In this document: piece by piece, positions 21,397 through 34,265 of the stretch
Numbering within the stretch: the stretch's first letter is position 1
How the letters are laid out: every line of letters begins with the position of its first letter
Assembly (NCBI GenBank): GCA_025677835.1
Contig: JAIXMR010000163.1
Span: forward strand, 1-34,265
Reading direction: 5' to 3'
DNA length: 34,265 bases
From: Sporodiniella umbellata
Lineage: Eukaryota > Mucoromycota > Mucoromycetes > Mucorales > Rhizopodaceae
Notes under the pieces: generated by a model
The model's input: the letters and a program-made list of their open reading frames with translations, nothing else
Databases searched by the model: none
Told to the model about the DNA's origin: nothing
Position numbers and translations under genes: made by a program

Positions 21397-24300
21397 TTAC
21401 AAGTACTCTTCCGGTGAAGGGCAGGTACATAACAAGTTGCGATCACCGTAAGCGTCATCTACACGAGAGACACTCGGCCAGAATTTCTTTTCGCGTAAAT
21501 GAGCCATAGGGAAGGCAGCCACTTCACGAGAATAAGGGCGATCCCAAGTGTCGGCCATCAAGGTTTTCAACGAATGGGGTGCGTTGTTCAACATGTTTTG
21601 CTTCTGAGGCAGATGGCCTTTCTGAACAAGTTCGATTTCCTTTCGAATACTGATCATGGCTTCACAGAAACGATCGAGTTCAGCCTTGCTTTCAGATTCG
21701 GTAGGTTCGATCATCAAGGTGTTGGTGACAGGCCAAGACATGGTAGGACTATGAAAACCATAATCTTGAAGACGTTTGGCCACATCGATGGCTTCAATGC
21801 CCACCTGGCCGAAAGGTCGGATATCGACAATAAATTCGTGCCCGCACATGCCGTTTTCGTTGGTATAGAGAATTTCATAGTGTCCGGCCAAACGACTGGC
21901 CATATAGTTTGCGTTGAGGATGGCTGTTTGTGTGGCCTGGGTGAGACCTTCACCGCCCATCATCTTGATATAAGCCCAAGAGATAGGCAAGATCGAGGCC
22001 GAGCCATAGGGAGCAGCCGAGACAGGGCCAATGGCGTTCTGTCCACCACAGGCAACCACAGGATGCCCGGGTAAATAAGGCTCGAGTTCCTTTGTACAGG
22101 CAATTGGGCCCATGCCAGGTCCTCCACCGCCATGAGGAATACAGAACGTCTTGTGTAGGTTCATATGGCAAACATCTGCACCGATTTCGGCAGGCTTGGT
22201 CAAACCGATCTGAGCGTTCAGGTTGGCACCGTCCAGATAGACCAAACCGCCATGGTCGTGTACCACGCGGCAGGCTTCAGACACACCGGCTTCGAAAAGA
22301 CCATAGGTACTAGGATAGGTGATCATGACAGCGCCCAAACGAGCCTTGTACTTTTCTGCCTTCTTTTTCAAGTCGTTCATGTCCAGATTTCCTTCTTGAT
22401 CGCACTGAACAATCACAATCTCCATTCCGCACATTGCAGCCGAAGCAGGGTTGGTACCGTGCGCTGAGATGGGGATCAAACACACATCACGGTGTTCGTC
22501 TCCGCGCGCTTGGTGGTAAGCACGGATGACTCGTAAGCCAGCAAACTCACCCTGGGCTCCCGAATTAGGTTGTAGCGAGACGCCATGGAAACCCGTAATC
22601 TCCTTCAGATCATCTGACAGTTCATCCAACATTTCCAGATAGCCTTTGGTTTGTTCTACCGGAGCGAAAGGGTGAATGTTGGAAAGTTCTGGCCAAGTGA
22701 CGGGAATCATCTCGGTGGTGGCATTCAACTTCATGGTGCAACTACCCAAGGGGATCATGGAGTGAACCAAGGAAAGATCTTTACTTTCGAGATGATGAAT
22801 ATATCTGAGCATCTCCGTTTCCGAGTGATAGCTATTGAAGACAGGATGTTGAAGGTAAGAGGAGGTACGTTGGAGGGAAGTTGGGAAGGTAGGGTTGTTT
22901 GTCACCAGAGCGTTGGCAAGATCCTTGAGTTCGATCTCTTCTTGAAAGACCTTGACGAGCTGAGCGAGCTCTTGTTCGGTCACTGCTTCATCCAGAGTCA
23001 CACCGACGGTGTTGGTATCCATCGCACGCAAGTTGATGCCTACCGCCGAAGCGCGTTGAAGCAGCGAGCTTGCATTCCCTACCGTCACTGCCAGGGTATC
23101 GAAATAGTTTTCCTTATTTTCAATACGATAGCCTGCACGTTGAATGCCCTCTGCCAACACACGCGTCATGGTGTTGATACGTTCTGCAATACGCTTCACG
23201 CCTTGAGGGCCGTGATAGACAGCATACATGGCCGTCATGTTGGCCAGCAAGGCTTGGGCGGTACAGATATTGCTGGTAGCTTTCTCCCGGCGAATGTGCT
23301 GCTCTCTTGTCTGAAGTGCCAATCGATAGGCATTGTTGCCATCCGCATCTTTGGAAACACCAATCAGACGACCGGGGATACGACGCTTGTGTTTTTCTTG
23401 ACAGGCAAAGAAAGCCGCATGGGGTCCACCAAAGCCTAAAGGCACACCAAAGCGTTGCGAGTTACCAAAGGCAATATCGGCACCCCATTCACCAGGCGAC
23501 TTGAGGAGCGTCAAGGCCATGAGGTCCGTAGCCACAGCTACCTGACCTCCTGCAGCATGCACCGTGGCTGTCAAGGCCTCGTAATCCAAAACAGAACCAC
23601 GCGTGTTGGGGTACTGCCAAACTGTCAGTCCAAATCAAAAACACACACACACACACACACGTTACCTGTAATAAAACACCACAGAGATCTTTCTTGTGTT
23701 CTGTAAAGTTATAATGAAGTGCGTCAGCCACCACCACCTGGATCTTGAAAGATTCTGCTCTTGATTTCAAACAGGCAATGGTTTGAGGATGACAGTTTTC
23801 GTCCACGACAAACAAATTCTTCTTTCGGTTCGATGCCTGCCAGCACATCAAGACAGCTTCTGCAGCCGCCGTGCCTTCATCCAAAAGAGAAGCATTTGCG
23901 ATAGGCAAGCCGGTCAGGTCTGTGACCATGGTTTGATAGTTTAGTAATGACTCCAGACGACCTTGAGAGATTTCGGGCTGATAGGGTGTGTACTATCGAA
24001 AGCATGGGTCAATACAGAGAGGGTTAGAAAAGGAGAGGCTTACCTGTGTATACCAAGCTGGATTCTCAAGAATGTTACGCAAGATCACATTCGGTACCAC
24101 GGTGTCTGTATAACCTTGACCGATATAGGAACGATGGATCTTGTTTTGAGATACGGTCTTCTTGAGACGTGTCAAGAGCTCGCGTTCAGGTATGCCTTTA
24201 CCGATAGCCAATTTCTTGGGAGAACGAATGGAAGGAGGGATGGTTTTACCCAGAAGCTCTTCCATATGCTTGACTCCCAGCTGTTCTAACATCTGCTTGA

Positions 24301-24484
24301 CATCTTTACCCTCAGGTCCAATATGACGACGAGGGAAGGTATCCAGAGGTGCAAGTTGGGTCAATCTTTTGACTTGTTGAACACTATGAAAACGACCTTG
24401 CATCACAGCTCTGCCTCTTTGCATAGGCTTAGGCACTTGTCGTGCAAGAACACTTGTTGAACGGATGGCAAGACGTGACAACAT
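21397..24484 (-). CDS. GCV2: Glycine decarboxylase, P protein of the mitochondrial glycine cleavage system
   Basis: This PLP enzyme decarboxylates glycine and passes the aminomethyl group to the lipoyl arm of H protein, in the mitochondrial matrix. Three exons (24484-24044, 23992-23666, 23613-21397) join in phase to 994 residues. The first 35 or so residues are Arg/Ser-rich without acids, a good mitochondrial targeting signal. The mature part starts with TFPRRHIGP. Other marks are [78 protein letters not shown], and the PLP site [20 protein letters not shown], where Lys forms the Schiff base. Length and order match the family. The exons are less AT-rich than their surroundings. Intron 2 carries an AC repeat. 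It converges on MLH3 with only 81 bases between stops. Confidence 0.98.
23641..23660. repeat. AC dinucleotide repeat in GCV2 intron 2
   Basis: Ten AC units lie in the 52-base second intron of GCV2, directly after the donor site on the minus strand, where they read as GT units. Confidence 0.95.
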
Positions 24485-25661
24485 CTTTTTCTATACACAA
24501 GTATCTATAATTTCTATATCAAAAAAAAATAAAATAGAAAAAAAAAAAAAAAATAAAGAATAAAAGCAAAAACACGCACGCTTTATAGAGGCGTTTGTCA
24601 TCAAAAAAAAAAAAAAAAAAAAAAAAATAGATTAAATAACGTTGGATAGTAAAAAAGATGGGAATTACTCGTATCTATTTGGAATCCAAGAAAAAACTGA
24701 TCTACCTACCATTAGAGGCAACCCCTTGGACCCGAGTACATCCACTCTGTCAAAGTAGTCACTTTTTTTTCACAAAACAAAAAAAAAAAGACTGCCTTAT
24801 AAGGAATTCCCCACACAAAAGCAAACCTCGCTTGTTTGTTTTTCAGCCAATAAAATAATTTCCATGACAACAGCCCTCGTCATTCATTTTTTTTTTTTTT
24901 TTTTTTCGAATCATTGGCTTTTCTTTTATTTATTTATTTTTGATGACCGTGCAAAACAACTGCAGATTCTTTGACAGTGCCTAAACCATGCACAGATGCA
25001 CATATCACATAGTTGCATAGGCTTGGTAGAGACTGACACGTCGGCTTCTTTTCCATCCACACGTCAGAAATCCATACTTAAAGCACACCCTCCAGACTTT
25101 GTTGCTACTTTTTATCTATCCTATTCTTTTTTGTCAGAAGCCAACCTACGATGAACACTTGTTCAAAGATTAGATTCGAAAAAAAGTGTAGTTGGTTTTA
25201 GAATAAAGTGAGGCGCTAAATGAAAATCTTTGCATGCATCGTTCCCTGACTATTTTTCGAGATTTTGGGTACGGTGCAGATGGCGGACCTTTTTTTTTTT
25301 CTTTTTTTCTTTTGAGCTCTAGAAAACAAAAAAGGGGGTTTGGAGATGATTGAAACCGGGGCGTCTAAAGACAATAAGAAAAATGAAAATGATTTCCACC
25401 CTTTCTACCCAAATTAGTTTCTCATACACGCTAAAATAACGCGTTCATCTCAATCCACCCTTATGTCTCTAGTTTTTATCCTGAACGATTCTGTTCATAA
25501 GAACAGCCCACTTTGTTATCGGAATACAAGTCACGAATTCATGTAAAAAATAAATAAATAAATAATGAAAGATACCTTCACCCTCTATTTTCTTTTTTTC
25601 TTTTTCTTTTTTTTATAACAACAACAATAGGTAAGGGGAATGAAATGAGAGAGTAAGACTG
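24485..25661. promoter_or_regulatory. Divergent upstream region of GCV2 and phosphofructokinase
   Basis: This gap of 1.2 kb lies between two metabolic genes that point away from each other, so it holds both promoters. A runs lie near 24540-24553 and 24602-24627, T runs near 24888-24906 and 25290-25308, and a four-unit AATA-type run at 25549-25563. A CT-rich stretch precedes the phosphofructokinase start at 25587-25613. No open frame here resembles a protein. Confidence 0.5.
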
Positions 25662-28646
<2,985 letters not shown>

Positions 28647-28952
28647 AAATAAAGAAATACAACCGTTTTATTCTATAAGAGTCCATCCTACCGTTTAGAC
28701 TATCATTTCCTTTAAAAATCATCCATCTAGATTCATTCTAAAGAGTAGTAAAGATACAAACTCAATAGAACGGTTTCTTGATGTGGCATGGCTATCTATC
28801 GCTGGTTGATTCACCTGATAGGTTCATTTTTAAATCAGGACCACAACATGCAGTGTTTGACTGCGCTTAAAATGCAAGATAAAAAGTCAACTTTTGTATG
28901 CATTTTTGTTTATTTACCTTTCTCTTTTATTTGTAAAACAAGATACCTTGAA
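28647..28952. other. Spacer between PFK and the WW-domain gene
   Basis: This 306-base gap holds the PFK 3' UTR and the upstream region of the WW-domain gene. An open frame from ATG 28788 runs in phase into the WW gene and would add 55 residues, including a hydrophobic stretch. The shorter start at 28953, right before the WW domain, is preferred. Confidence 0.5.
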
Positions 28953-29813
28953 ATGAATCCTCTACAGCCCCCTCAACCACTTCCTGAAGGATGGTAAGGA
29001 GAATTGTATTTTTTCAAAGTTCTCATTTGATGGTGGGTAGGATTGCTCTTTGGGACGAGTCATCAAAACGTTATTATTATGTAGAACAAGCCACGGGCAG
29101 ATCCCAATGGGAGTTTCCTTCTCAACCTGCCTATTCTCCTAATCCATTGAACGGTAGTGGAGAAGCCAATAGCTATCACTACAATTCATCCAACAATACA
29201 ACATCACCTTATCCTAATCCATCCCAAGCCTATCCCTCCAACAGCCAATACTCAGCTGGTCCTAACAGTCCATATCCATCCAACTCAAATCATCAACAGC
29301 CGTTGAACCCAGAAGATCCCAACTCTTCTCAAGAGCGAGGTCTTGGAAATATGTTTAAAGGTACATAAAGTCTTGGCAAAGCGGCTGATAATAATGGCTC
29401 TTTTAAAAAAAAACACAGGGTATGGCGGCGTTGTAGCTGGCGGTCTAATTGGGTAAGCAAGAAAAAAAAAAAAAAACCAATGGGATAAGGCATTCATCAC
29501 TTTAAAAAGCCTAGCAGCAGGAAAGTTTTTAAGCAACCATCATGGAAACGTAAGTGAATGAGATTCAAGTGCAGGCTGTTTCTCAACGTTCTATTTTTAG
29601 CATCACTCAAACCCTACTTACTATCCTCCTCCACCTCATGGCTTTGGTAAGACTGAGAGCGTCAAAAGAGAACGATCCATTAACATACTATCTAGGCCAA
29701 CAACAACAACAACAACACCACCACCACTTTTTTTAGTCACGCCAAATAATAAAGAACGAGCCAATGGATGGCTCATCTTCAACTATGCACCAAAAAAAAA
29801 AAAAAGAAAATAG
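28953..29813 (+). CDS. WW-domain protein with Pro/Asn-rich region and glycine-zipper-like segment
   Basis: This is a small adaptor-like protein with an N-terminal WW domain, which binds proline-rich peptides. The splice of exon 1 (28953-28993) to exon 2 (29041-29360) restores LPEGWIALWDESSKRYYYVE then TGRSQWEFP, with both signature Trp residues and the final Pro. Then comes a low-complexity stretch of about 75 residues rich in Ser, Asn, Pro and Tyr. Exons 3 (29419-29452) and 4 (29510-29549) encode GYGGVVAGGLIGGLAAGKFL, a small-residue segment like the glycine-zipper region of fungal WW proteins. Exon 5 (29601-29813) adds PPPPHGFG, a Thr/Pro run and a final KKKKRK that may be a nuclear localisation signal but is written by an A14 run, so its frame depends on run length. 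The total is about 215 residues. Exon 5 could be cut by a further intron at 29647. Partners are unknown. Confidence 0.78.
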
Positions 29814-30045
29814 GCACACCCTATCTTCAATGATTAAATATGTATTGATGAATTGGCAGACGCTCGTGTTTTAAATAAGAAAAAAACAGTCTAAAACCTT
29901 TCTCTTTCCTAAACCTCTAAAAAGAGACAAATGTTCTTATACATTTAGATATCCCATCCAGTCATGGCAGCCTGATATCCTTTATTCCTTTTTAATCCTA
30001 TCTAAGTTACTAGTCCAATATTTTATCCAATAGTTTAAATTGATT

Positions 30046-30064
30046 CTATATATATATATATATA
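30046..30064. repeat. TA dinucleotide repeat
   Basis: About nine TA units lie in the AT-rich spacer upstream of RER1. Confidence 0.85.
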
Positions 30065-30719
30065 GATATCTTTATTTTTATTGGTTTGGGGCGTCCGTTA
30101 TTATAAAATCTTTCGTAAGTTGTTATATTATTCGAAAGTTATGCTAAATTCAAAAACACATCTATATTTCATATTATTTGATTATTTCTTATATTTGGTT
30201 AAGGTTGATTTATTGCTCAATTATTTTTTTGTTGAAATATCTCAATCCATCCATTCCTTCGGTAGCGGAAGTGTACTTCAATATTTTTTTTTCCTTCAAA
30301 AATATTAAATAAAAAGGGTATGTTGTAAGTTCTGGTAACTTACACCTATTTTAATAAAATAAAGATCAATTTTCATTATCTTGTATTGTTATTCCATCTT
30401 TCAGTATACAAAGAAAGCAAATTAAGGTGCTTCCCTTTTCTGTTCACATTTCATTTGTGAAAGATCTACTTTACAGCACTTAATTAGTAACTATAATGTA
30501 AACATACATTTCAATCTATTACTGGCGATATATATCTGGCTACTTTTTTTTTTACGCATATAGCAAACAATTACTAACTCCGATTTAGCAACATATTTTA
30601 CCTGCTTCTTCCCTCGTTCATACCTGTAATGAAGAAGCATCCTTTGAGAATATGAAGCTGAACTCTAAAATAATGAAAGCTATCATTTGGTCTCGTTTAT
30701 TAATTTTCCTTTAGCGTTG

Positions 30720-30781
30720 GAGTGACTGTACACTTGATCATTTATTCAAAGCCCAGTATTTGCCTCTTTTAACAGTCACTC
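30720..30781. repeat. Inverted repeat upstream of RER1
   Basis: GAGTGACTGT at 30720-30729 and its exact complement ACAGTCACTC at 30772-30781 are separated by 42 bases. It lies about 150-210 bases upstream of the RER1 ATG. It could be a paired factor site or a weak hairpin. A chance origin is also possible. Confidence 0.5.
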
Positions 30782-30927
30782 TGCTGATTTGTGGTGTGCA
30801 ACAACCGTAACTCATTTTTGGGCTGTCCTGTATCGTCACCTCTAATTGGTCAATTTGCTTTGCTATTTACTGTTGGGCTTATTGTCTTTTTTTTCAATTT
30901 ACTTTTCAAATTGCTTTACAGTACTCA

Positions 30928-31772
30928 ATGAACGAATTTGGTGAACCAGAAGAAGCTACATCTGGGTTTTTAGCTCAAAAGACAATGTTAGAAAGAGTAA
31001 GTAGATATATAACTAAAAATAAAGTGATAATAAAAACAATTACACATGTTTAATTTGTTTTTTTTTTGTAGAAATTCCAACAGCTGCTAGATCAAACAAC
31101 GCCATATACACCTTACCGTTGGACAGGCACAGGATTTTTACTGGTGCTTTTTATGACACGAGTGATTTATGCTGAAGGATGGTACATCATAGCGTAAGTA
31201 TTTCTCAAATAATAATAAAAAAAGATACAAGGAACTTAACTTAGTATACAGGTACGCCCTAGGTACATAGAAATAAGACAACAGCAACAATCAAAAACCA
31301 AAAGATAAAATGCCTAATAATTGTAAAAAAGCTAAACCTTAGTTTTTAGGCATTTACATTTTGAATTTGTTTTTGGCGTTTTTGACACCTAAATTCGATC
31401 CTTCAATTGGACTCGATGAACAAGCCAATGAAATGGAAGAAGGTCCCTCTCTTCCTGTCAAGAACGATGAAGAATTTAAACCATTTATTCGTCGTCTTCC
31501 TGAATTCAAGTTTTGGTTAGACTATTTTGTTTTTGACTTTTGTGTATACTAAACGCTGACATAGGTATTCTGTCACTAAAGCTTCTGTCATTTCTATTTT
31601 TTGTACAGTATTTCAAATATTTGACATTCCTGTCTACTGGCCAATCCTTTTGATGTACTTTATTATATTGTTTGGTTTAACAATGCGTCGACAAATTGGC
31701 CATATGATTAAATACAAGTACATTCCATTTGATTTGGGGAAGAAAAACTACAATAACAGAAGAAGAGTCTAG
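30928..31772 (+). CDS. RER1: Rer1, Golgi-to-ER retrieval receptor
   Basis: This four-pass Golgi membrane protein returns ER membrane proteins and unassembled subunits to the ER through COPI vesicles. Five exons (30928-30996, 31072-31193, 31252-31262, 31350-31515, 31565-31772) join in phase to 191 residues, close to the usual length of about 190-200. Diagnostic stretches are [20 protein letters not shown] ([20 protein letters not shown]), [50 protein letters not shown] and the [20 protein letters not shown] end. Exon 3 is only 11 bases (the Tyr-Ala-Leu codons plus split ends), but it is needed to restore YALGIYILN. The tail ends in basic residues. Confidence 0.97.
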
Positions 31773-32482
31773 GAAAGAGCCTTTTAAAGCCAAAAAGAAT
31801 ATATGCATTCTATTCTATACAAAGTATTACTGACGAATAAAACAAAAAACAGTCTATAGATTACAAAGCTCATATTCTCTGGTTTCCAAGTCTAACCTTG
31901 ATGCTTTTATCCCTTTTTATATTGTTGTTAAGAACTGAAGAAAAAGCAGTGATGAAAACCAAAAACGACGCTTTGTTATAATAGTGATTGTATGTAAGCG
32001 ATAATGCTTTGGTTTATAAATGTGCTATCAGTATACACTATAGTGAGGTTTTTTCTCCAAGTTTATTTGCAACTTTAAATATGGTTAATATGGGAAACAC
32101 ATTACGCTATGTTAATTTTATGGTAAGGGTGTACACTCATATCAACTTTTTAGTACAACAATTAAAAAGCTCAAATAAAGAATAACTTCTTTGAGTAAGA
32201 GAAGCCCCTGGCTGTCAGTAAGACCCAACAATTAGTTCTAAGAAAGGGCTAGTTTATCAATCGAAAAAAAAAAAAGTAGTTGCTGGCCCTTTGCAGTTTG
32301 CTCCCAAATAAAAAGATTTGAAGTCCTTGTTTCTTTTCTTGTAATTGAATTTCAATAAGCAAGAAAACTTGAAAAACAAACGTTATATTAACTGTGCTGA
32401 TGGGTTTGTTTAAACAAATAAAACAGCTTTATTAATGAGATTATGAATTCTTCTCTTTTTCTAATTAGGGCATTTCACTCGT
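31773..32482. other. 3' spacer between RER1 and the desaturase
   Basis: This 710-base gap lies between convergent stop codons. It is AT-rich, with an A run near 32263-32274, and likely holds both 3' UTRs. Open frames in it are short and unlike known proteins. Confidence 0.5.
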
Positions 32483-32893
32483 TTAGTTCTTGTAAAAGAC
32501 AATGTCGCCATCGTTTTCAACAAACTTACACTGTTTGCACGCGTTCCAGAAAGCAGAAAAAAAGGGAGTATCATAGTAGTTATAGTGTTTTCCAAGAGCT
32601 TTTTTAATATACATAGTTGCTTCTTTGGCATGGTAGTGAGGAATTGTAGGAAAAAAATGGTGAACAACATGAGTATCTGCTACATGGTGTTGAAAGTGGT
32701 TGAGTATAGAACCAAAAGAGCGATCTATGGTAAGAGCAGCACCGCGTTGAAAGTTCCAAACATTATCTCTGTATAGAGGAACCTTATGATCAGTGTGATT
32801 CAAGTATGTAACAAGTAAAAACCAGGAGTTAACATGTAGATAAGGAATAACATAGAGTTTGACTACAGTCATAGAACCAAAAACGCGCCCACA

Positions 32894-32896
32894 CTA
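32894..32896 (-). other. In-frame TAG, codon 243 of the desaturase
   Basis: The codon lies between AFMVGLLG and CGRVFGSMTVVKLY in an otherwise open frame. The next base is T. A TGG codon (Trp) differs from it by one transition, as it does at codon 56. Confidence 0.85.
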
Positions 32897-33509
32897 GCCT
32901 AGTAAGCCAACCATGAAAGCAATACCAAAATTGGAAGCCATCACGTACCAAAACTGGCTTTTTCTAAAGATTTCACCGTACGGATTGAAGTGCGAGACCC
33001 AACCAGAGGATCTTTGATTCCTATTTCCGGTAAAGAGATAACAAGGCCAAGCAAAAAGAAGATAGAAAACGATGTTATAAAGAGCAACTATAGGAGATTC
33101 TTCCAAAATACTGTGAGGCCCGTCGGCCTCATGATCCTTGTCACGGGAAGGTAAACCGATCTCATCACGAGTTAAAGGTGTGACACTCTGATTAAAAGGT
33201 CATTGAATTAATTACTGGTTTAATGCTAGAATGTGTACTCACATTGTATTTTGACATGAGGCCACTAAACTTGTGATGTTTAGAATGAGAAAATCTCCAA
33301 GAGTGGTAGGGTACTAATAAAAATGTATGAACAAAAAATCCAACACCATGATTTATGGTTTTTGAAGGACTGAAGGCTTGGTGGCCGCATTCATGACCAA
33401 TTTGCCAAACGCCGGTAGCAACAATACCCTGAGCAACCCAATATATGCACCATAGAGCTATGCGAAGAGTCGTAGAATCTGCCAATTTAATGTGAATAGC
33501 CGCATATCC

Positions 33510-33512
33510 CTA
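33510..33512 (-). other. In-frame TAG, codon 56 of the desaturase
   Basis: The codon lies between FHDFIIIAA and GYAAIHIKLAD in an otherwise open frame. The next base is G. Confidence 0.85.
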
Positions 33513-33677
33513 GGCAGCAATAATAATAAAGTCATGAAAAACATACAAGAAAGACTTGAGTGTATTTCTTTGAAAACAATGAGAAGGAATGGTACGCCGA
33601 ATTTCCTTTATGCTAAGTTCAAGGACCTCCCAGTTTTTGTCAACGGCTTCGTTTATGGTAGGTTTACTTTCAGCCAT

Positions 33678-34265
33678 ATCTGATTTAATCCGTCTTTGGC
33701 TAATATAGAGCTTGAAATACCAATCTACAAGAAAATAGTCGACTAAAGAACCACTCTTTGCTTTTATACATATTTTTTTAAAACATAAACTTATATAGTG
33801 ACATGTAAACAGTCTTGTGTTAGAATTTTATTGCAGATCAAATGTAACAAAAAGCGGAAAAAAAACTTTTAAGTAGCTTTTAACACTTTGGCTAATTACT
33901 GCTTTTTGGTGTATTTCAACTCAGGTTTCTTTTAGTTGTAACAGAGAAAGTCAGTTACTTAGCAACAGCAGTTTATAATACTTTCATAGTGAAACGTTTA
34001 TCACTTTTTCTGCGATATGAATAACAGCCATTAGTAATTAAAGCATCTGAAGGAAAATCATTTGATACATCGCCTTACCAAAAAAAAAAAAAAAAAAAAG
34101 TCTGCAGTAGCGTGATTGATTACATCCGCATCAACCACATAAAGAAAGATATACTTTTGACTGCGTAAAGTATGTTTGTATTTCTTTTATATAGTTAGCG
34201 AGATAAAACGTCTAGCAGTGAATTTAGTATATCATTTTGTAGTTAACTTACTTGGGACTTTATTG
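33678..34265. other. Right-edge upstream region of the desaturase
   Basis: This is AT-rich sequence that should hold the desaturase promoter. An A run of 20 lies at about 34080-34099. No gene was recognised before the window ends. Confidence 0.5.
33761..33768 (-). promoter_or_regulatory. TATA-like box upstream of the desaturase
   Basis: TATAAAAG on the minus strand lies about 84 bases upstream of the desaturase ATG. A second candidate, TATATAAG, lies at 33790-33797. Retained promoter-like sequence fits a gene that is, or recently was, transcribed. Confidence 0.4.

Larger units (their letters stand above)
29814..30927. other. AT-rich intergenic region upstream of RER1
   Basis: This 1.1-kb gap holds the WW gene 3' end and the RER1 promoter. 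It carries a TA repeat at 30046-30064, T runs at about 30545-30553, and a perfect 10-base inverted repeat with arms at 30720-30729 and 30772-30781. I saw no coding region. Open frames here are short, AT-driven and unlike known proteins. Confidence 0.5.
32483..33677 (-). pseudogene. FAD2: Delta-12-type (FAD2-like) fatty acid desaturase interrupted by two in-frame TAG codons
   Basis: This is a membrane di-iron desaturase of the oleate (delta-12) type, which introduces a double bond into acyl chains at the ER. Two exons (33677-33243 and 33187-32483) join by GTGAGT and an AATCAG acceptor to 380 codons, close to the family length. All three histidine boxes are intact: HECGHQ at about 95-100, HSKHH at about 131-135 and HVVHH at about 318-322. 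Family stretches include KSFLYVFHDFIIIAA, WVAQGIVATGVWQIGHECGH, YRDNVWNFQRGAALTIDRSF and LNHFQHHVADTHVVHH. However, codon 56 (33512-33510) and codon 243 (32896-32894) are both TAG, with the conserved frame continuous on both sides and no frameshift. Removing either TAG as an intron would need a 37-51-base intron that also deletes conserved membrane residues. It is scored as a pseudogene, but recoding, editing or sequence error is possible. Confidence 0.85.

Noticed and set aside
21499..23439. Long plus-strand open frames of up to 262 codons across the GCV2 region
   Set aside because: They lie antisense to the very well-supported glycine decarboxylase exons and arise from its codon bias.
32894..32945. 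A 51-base intron that would remove the second TAG of the desaturase
   Set aside because: A GTGATGG donor and GGCTAG acceptor exist, but the removed part matches a conserved membrane segment of the family. It is kept only as a weak alternative.
33475..33550. A 37-base intron that would remove the first TAG of the desaturase
   Set aside because: It would be shorter than any other intron here and would delete conserved FHDFIIIAA residues.

Overview
The window comes from a compact, intron-rich fungal nuclear genome, most likely an early-diverging mould (Mucoromycota, perhaps Mucorales). This is inferred from gene content and architecture, not from a database match. Genes are split by many short introns of about 44-100 bases with GTAAGT-like donors. 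The spaces between genes are very AT-rich and crowded with A or T runs. The proteins are eukaryotic and often fungal-type: a long phosphofructokinase with a glyoxalase-like N-terminus, an Iml2/TTC39 protein, a Yke4-like zinc transporter, a vacuolar Avt-type amino acid transporter and Cox23. No bacterial operon, prophage, CRISPR array, transposase or secondary-metabolite cluster was seen.

I rebuilt 17 genes by joining exons by hand and checking that splice phases agree. In order: (1) RBBP4/Hat2-type WD40 histone chaperone, minus, ten exons; (2) unrecognised coiled-coil protein, plus; (3) RPS18, minus, and (4) RPLP1, plus, a divergent ribosomal protein pair; (5) COX23, minus; (6) small DUF4050/Gag1-like protein, minus; (7) ZIP zinc transporter of the Ke4/ZIP7 type, minus; (8) DEK_C plus two tandem SWIB domains, plus, with an apparent one-base frameshift near its start; (9) cyclase-family metal hydrolase, minus; (10) Iml2/TTC39 protein, plus; (11) Avt3/SLC36-type amino acid transporter, minus; (12) MLH3 mismatch-repair endonuclease, plus, 13 exons; (13) glycine decarboxylase P protein, minus; (14) 6-phosphofructokinase, plus; (15) WW-domain protein, plus; (16) RER1, plus; (17) delta-12-type fatty acid desaturase, minus, interrupted by two in-frame TAG codons.

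The genes are mostly housekeeping and do not form one pathway. Loose themes are chromatin and DNA maintenance (RBBP4, SWIB, MLH3), translation (RPS18/RPLP1), central metabolism (GCV2, PFK) and membrane transport or quality control (ZIP, AVT, RER1). Divergent pairs share short promoter regions and convergent pairs have short 3' gaps (81 bases between the MLH3 and GCV2 stops).

The observations most worth checking are the desaturase with two in-frame TAG codons but intact histidine boxes, the frameshifted DEK_C/SWIB gene with a duplicated domain and matching intron, several micro-exons of 3-16 bases, and an MLH3 intron whose donor runs straight into a 35-base T tract.
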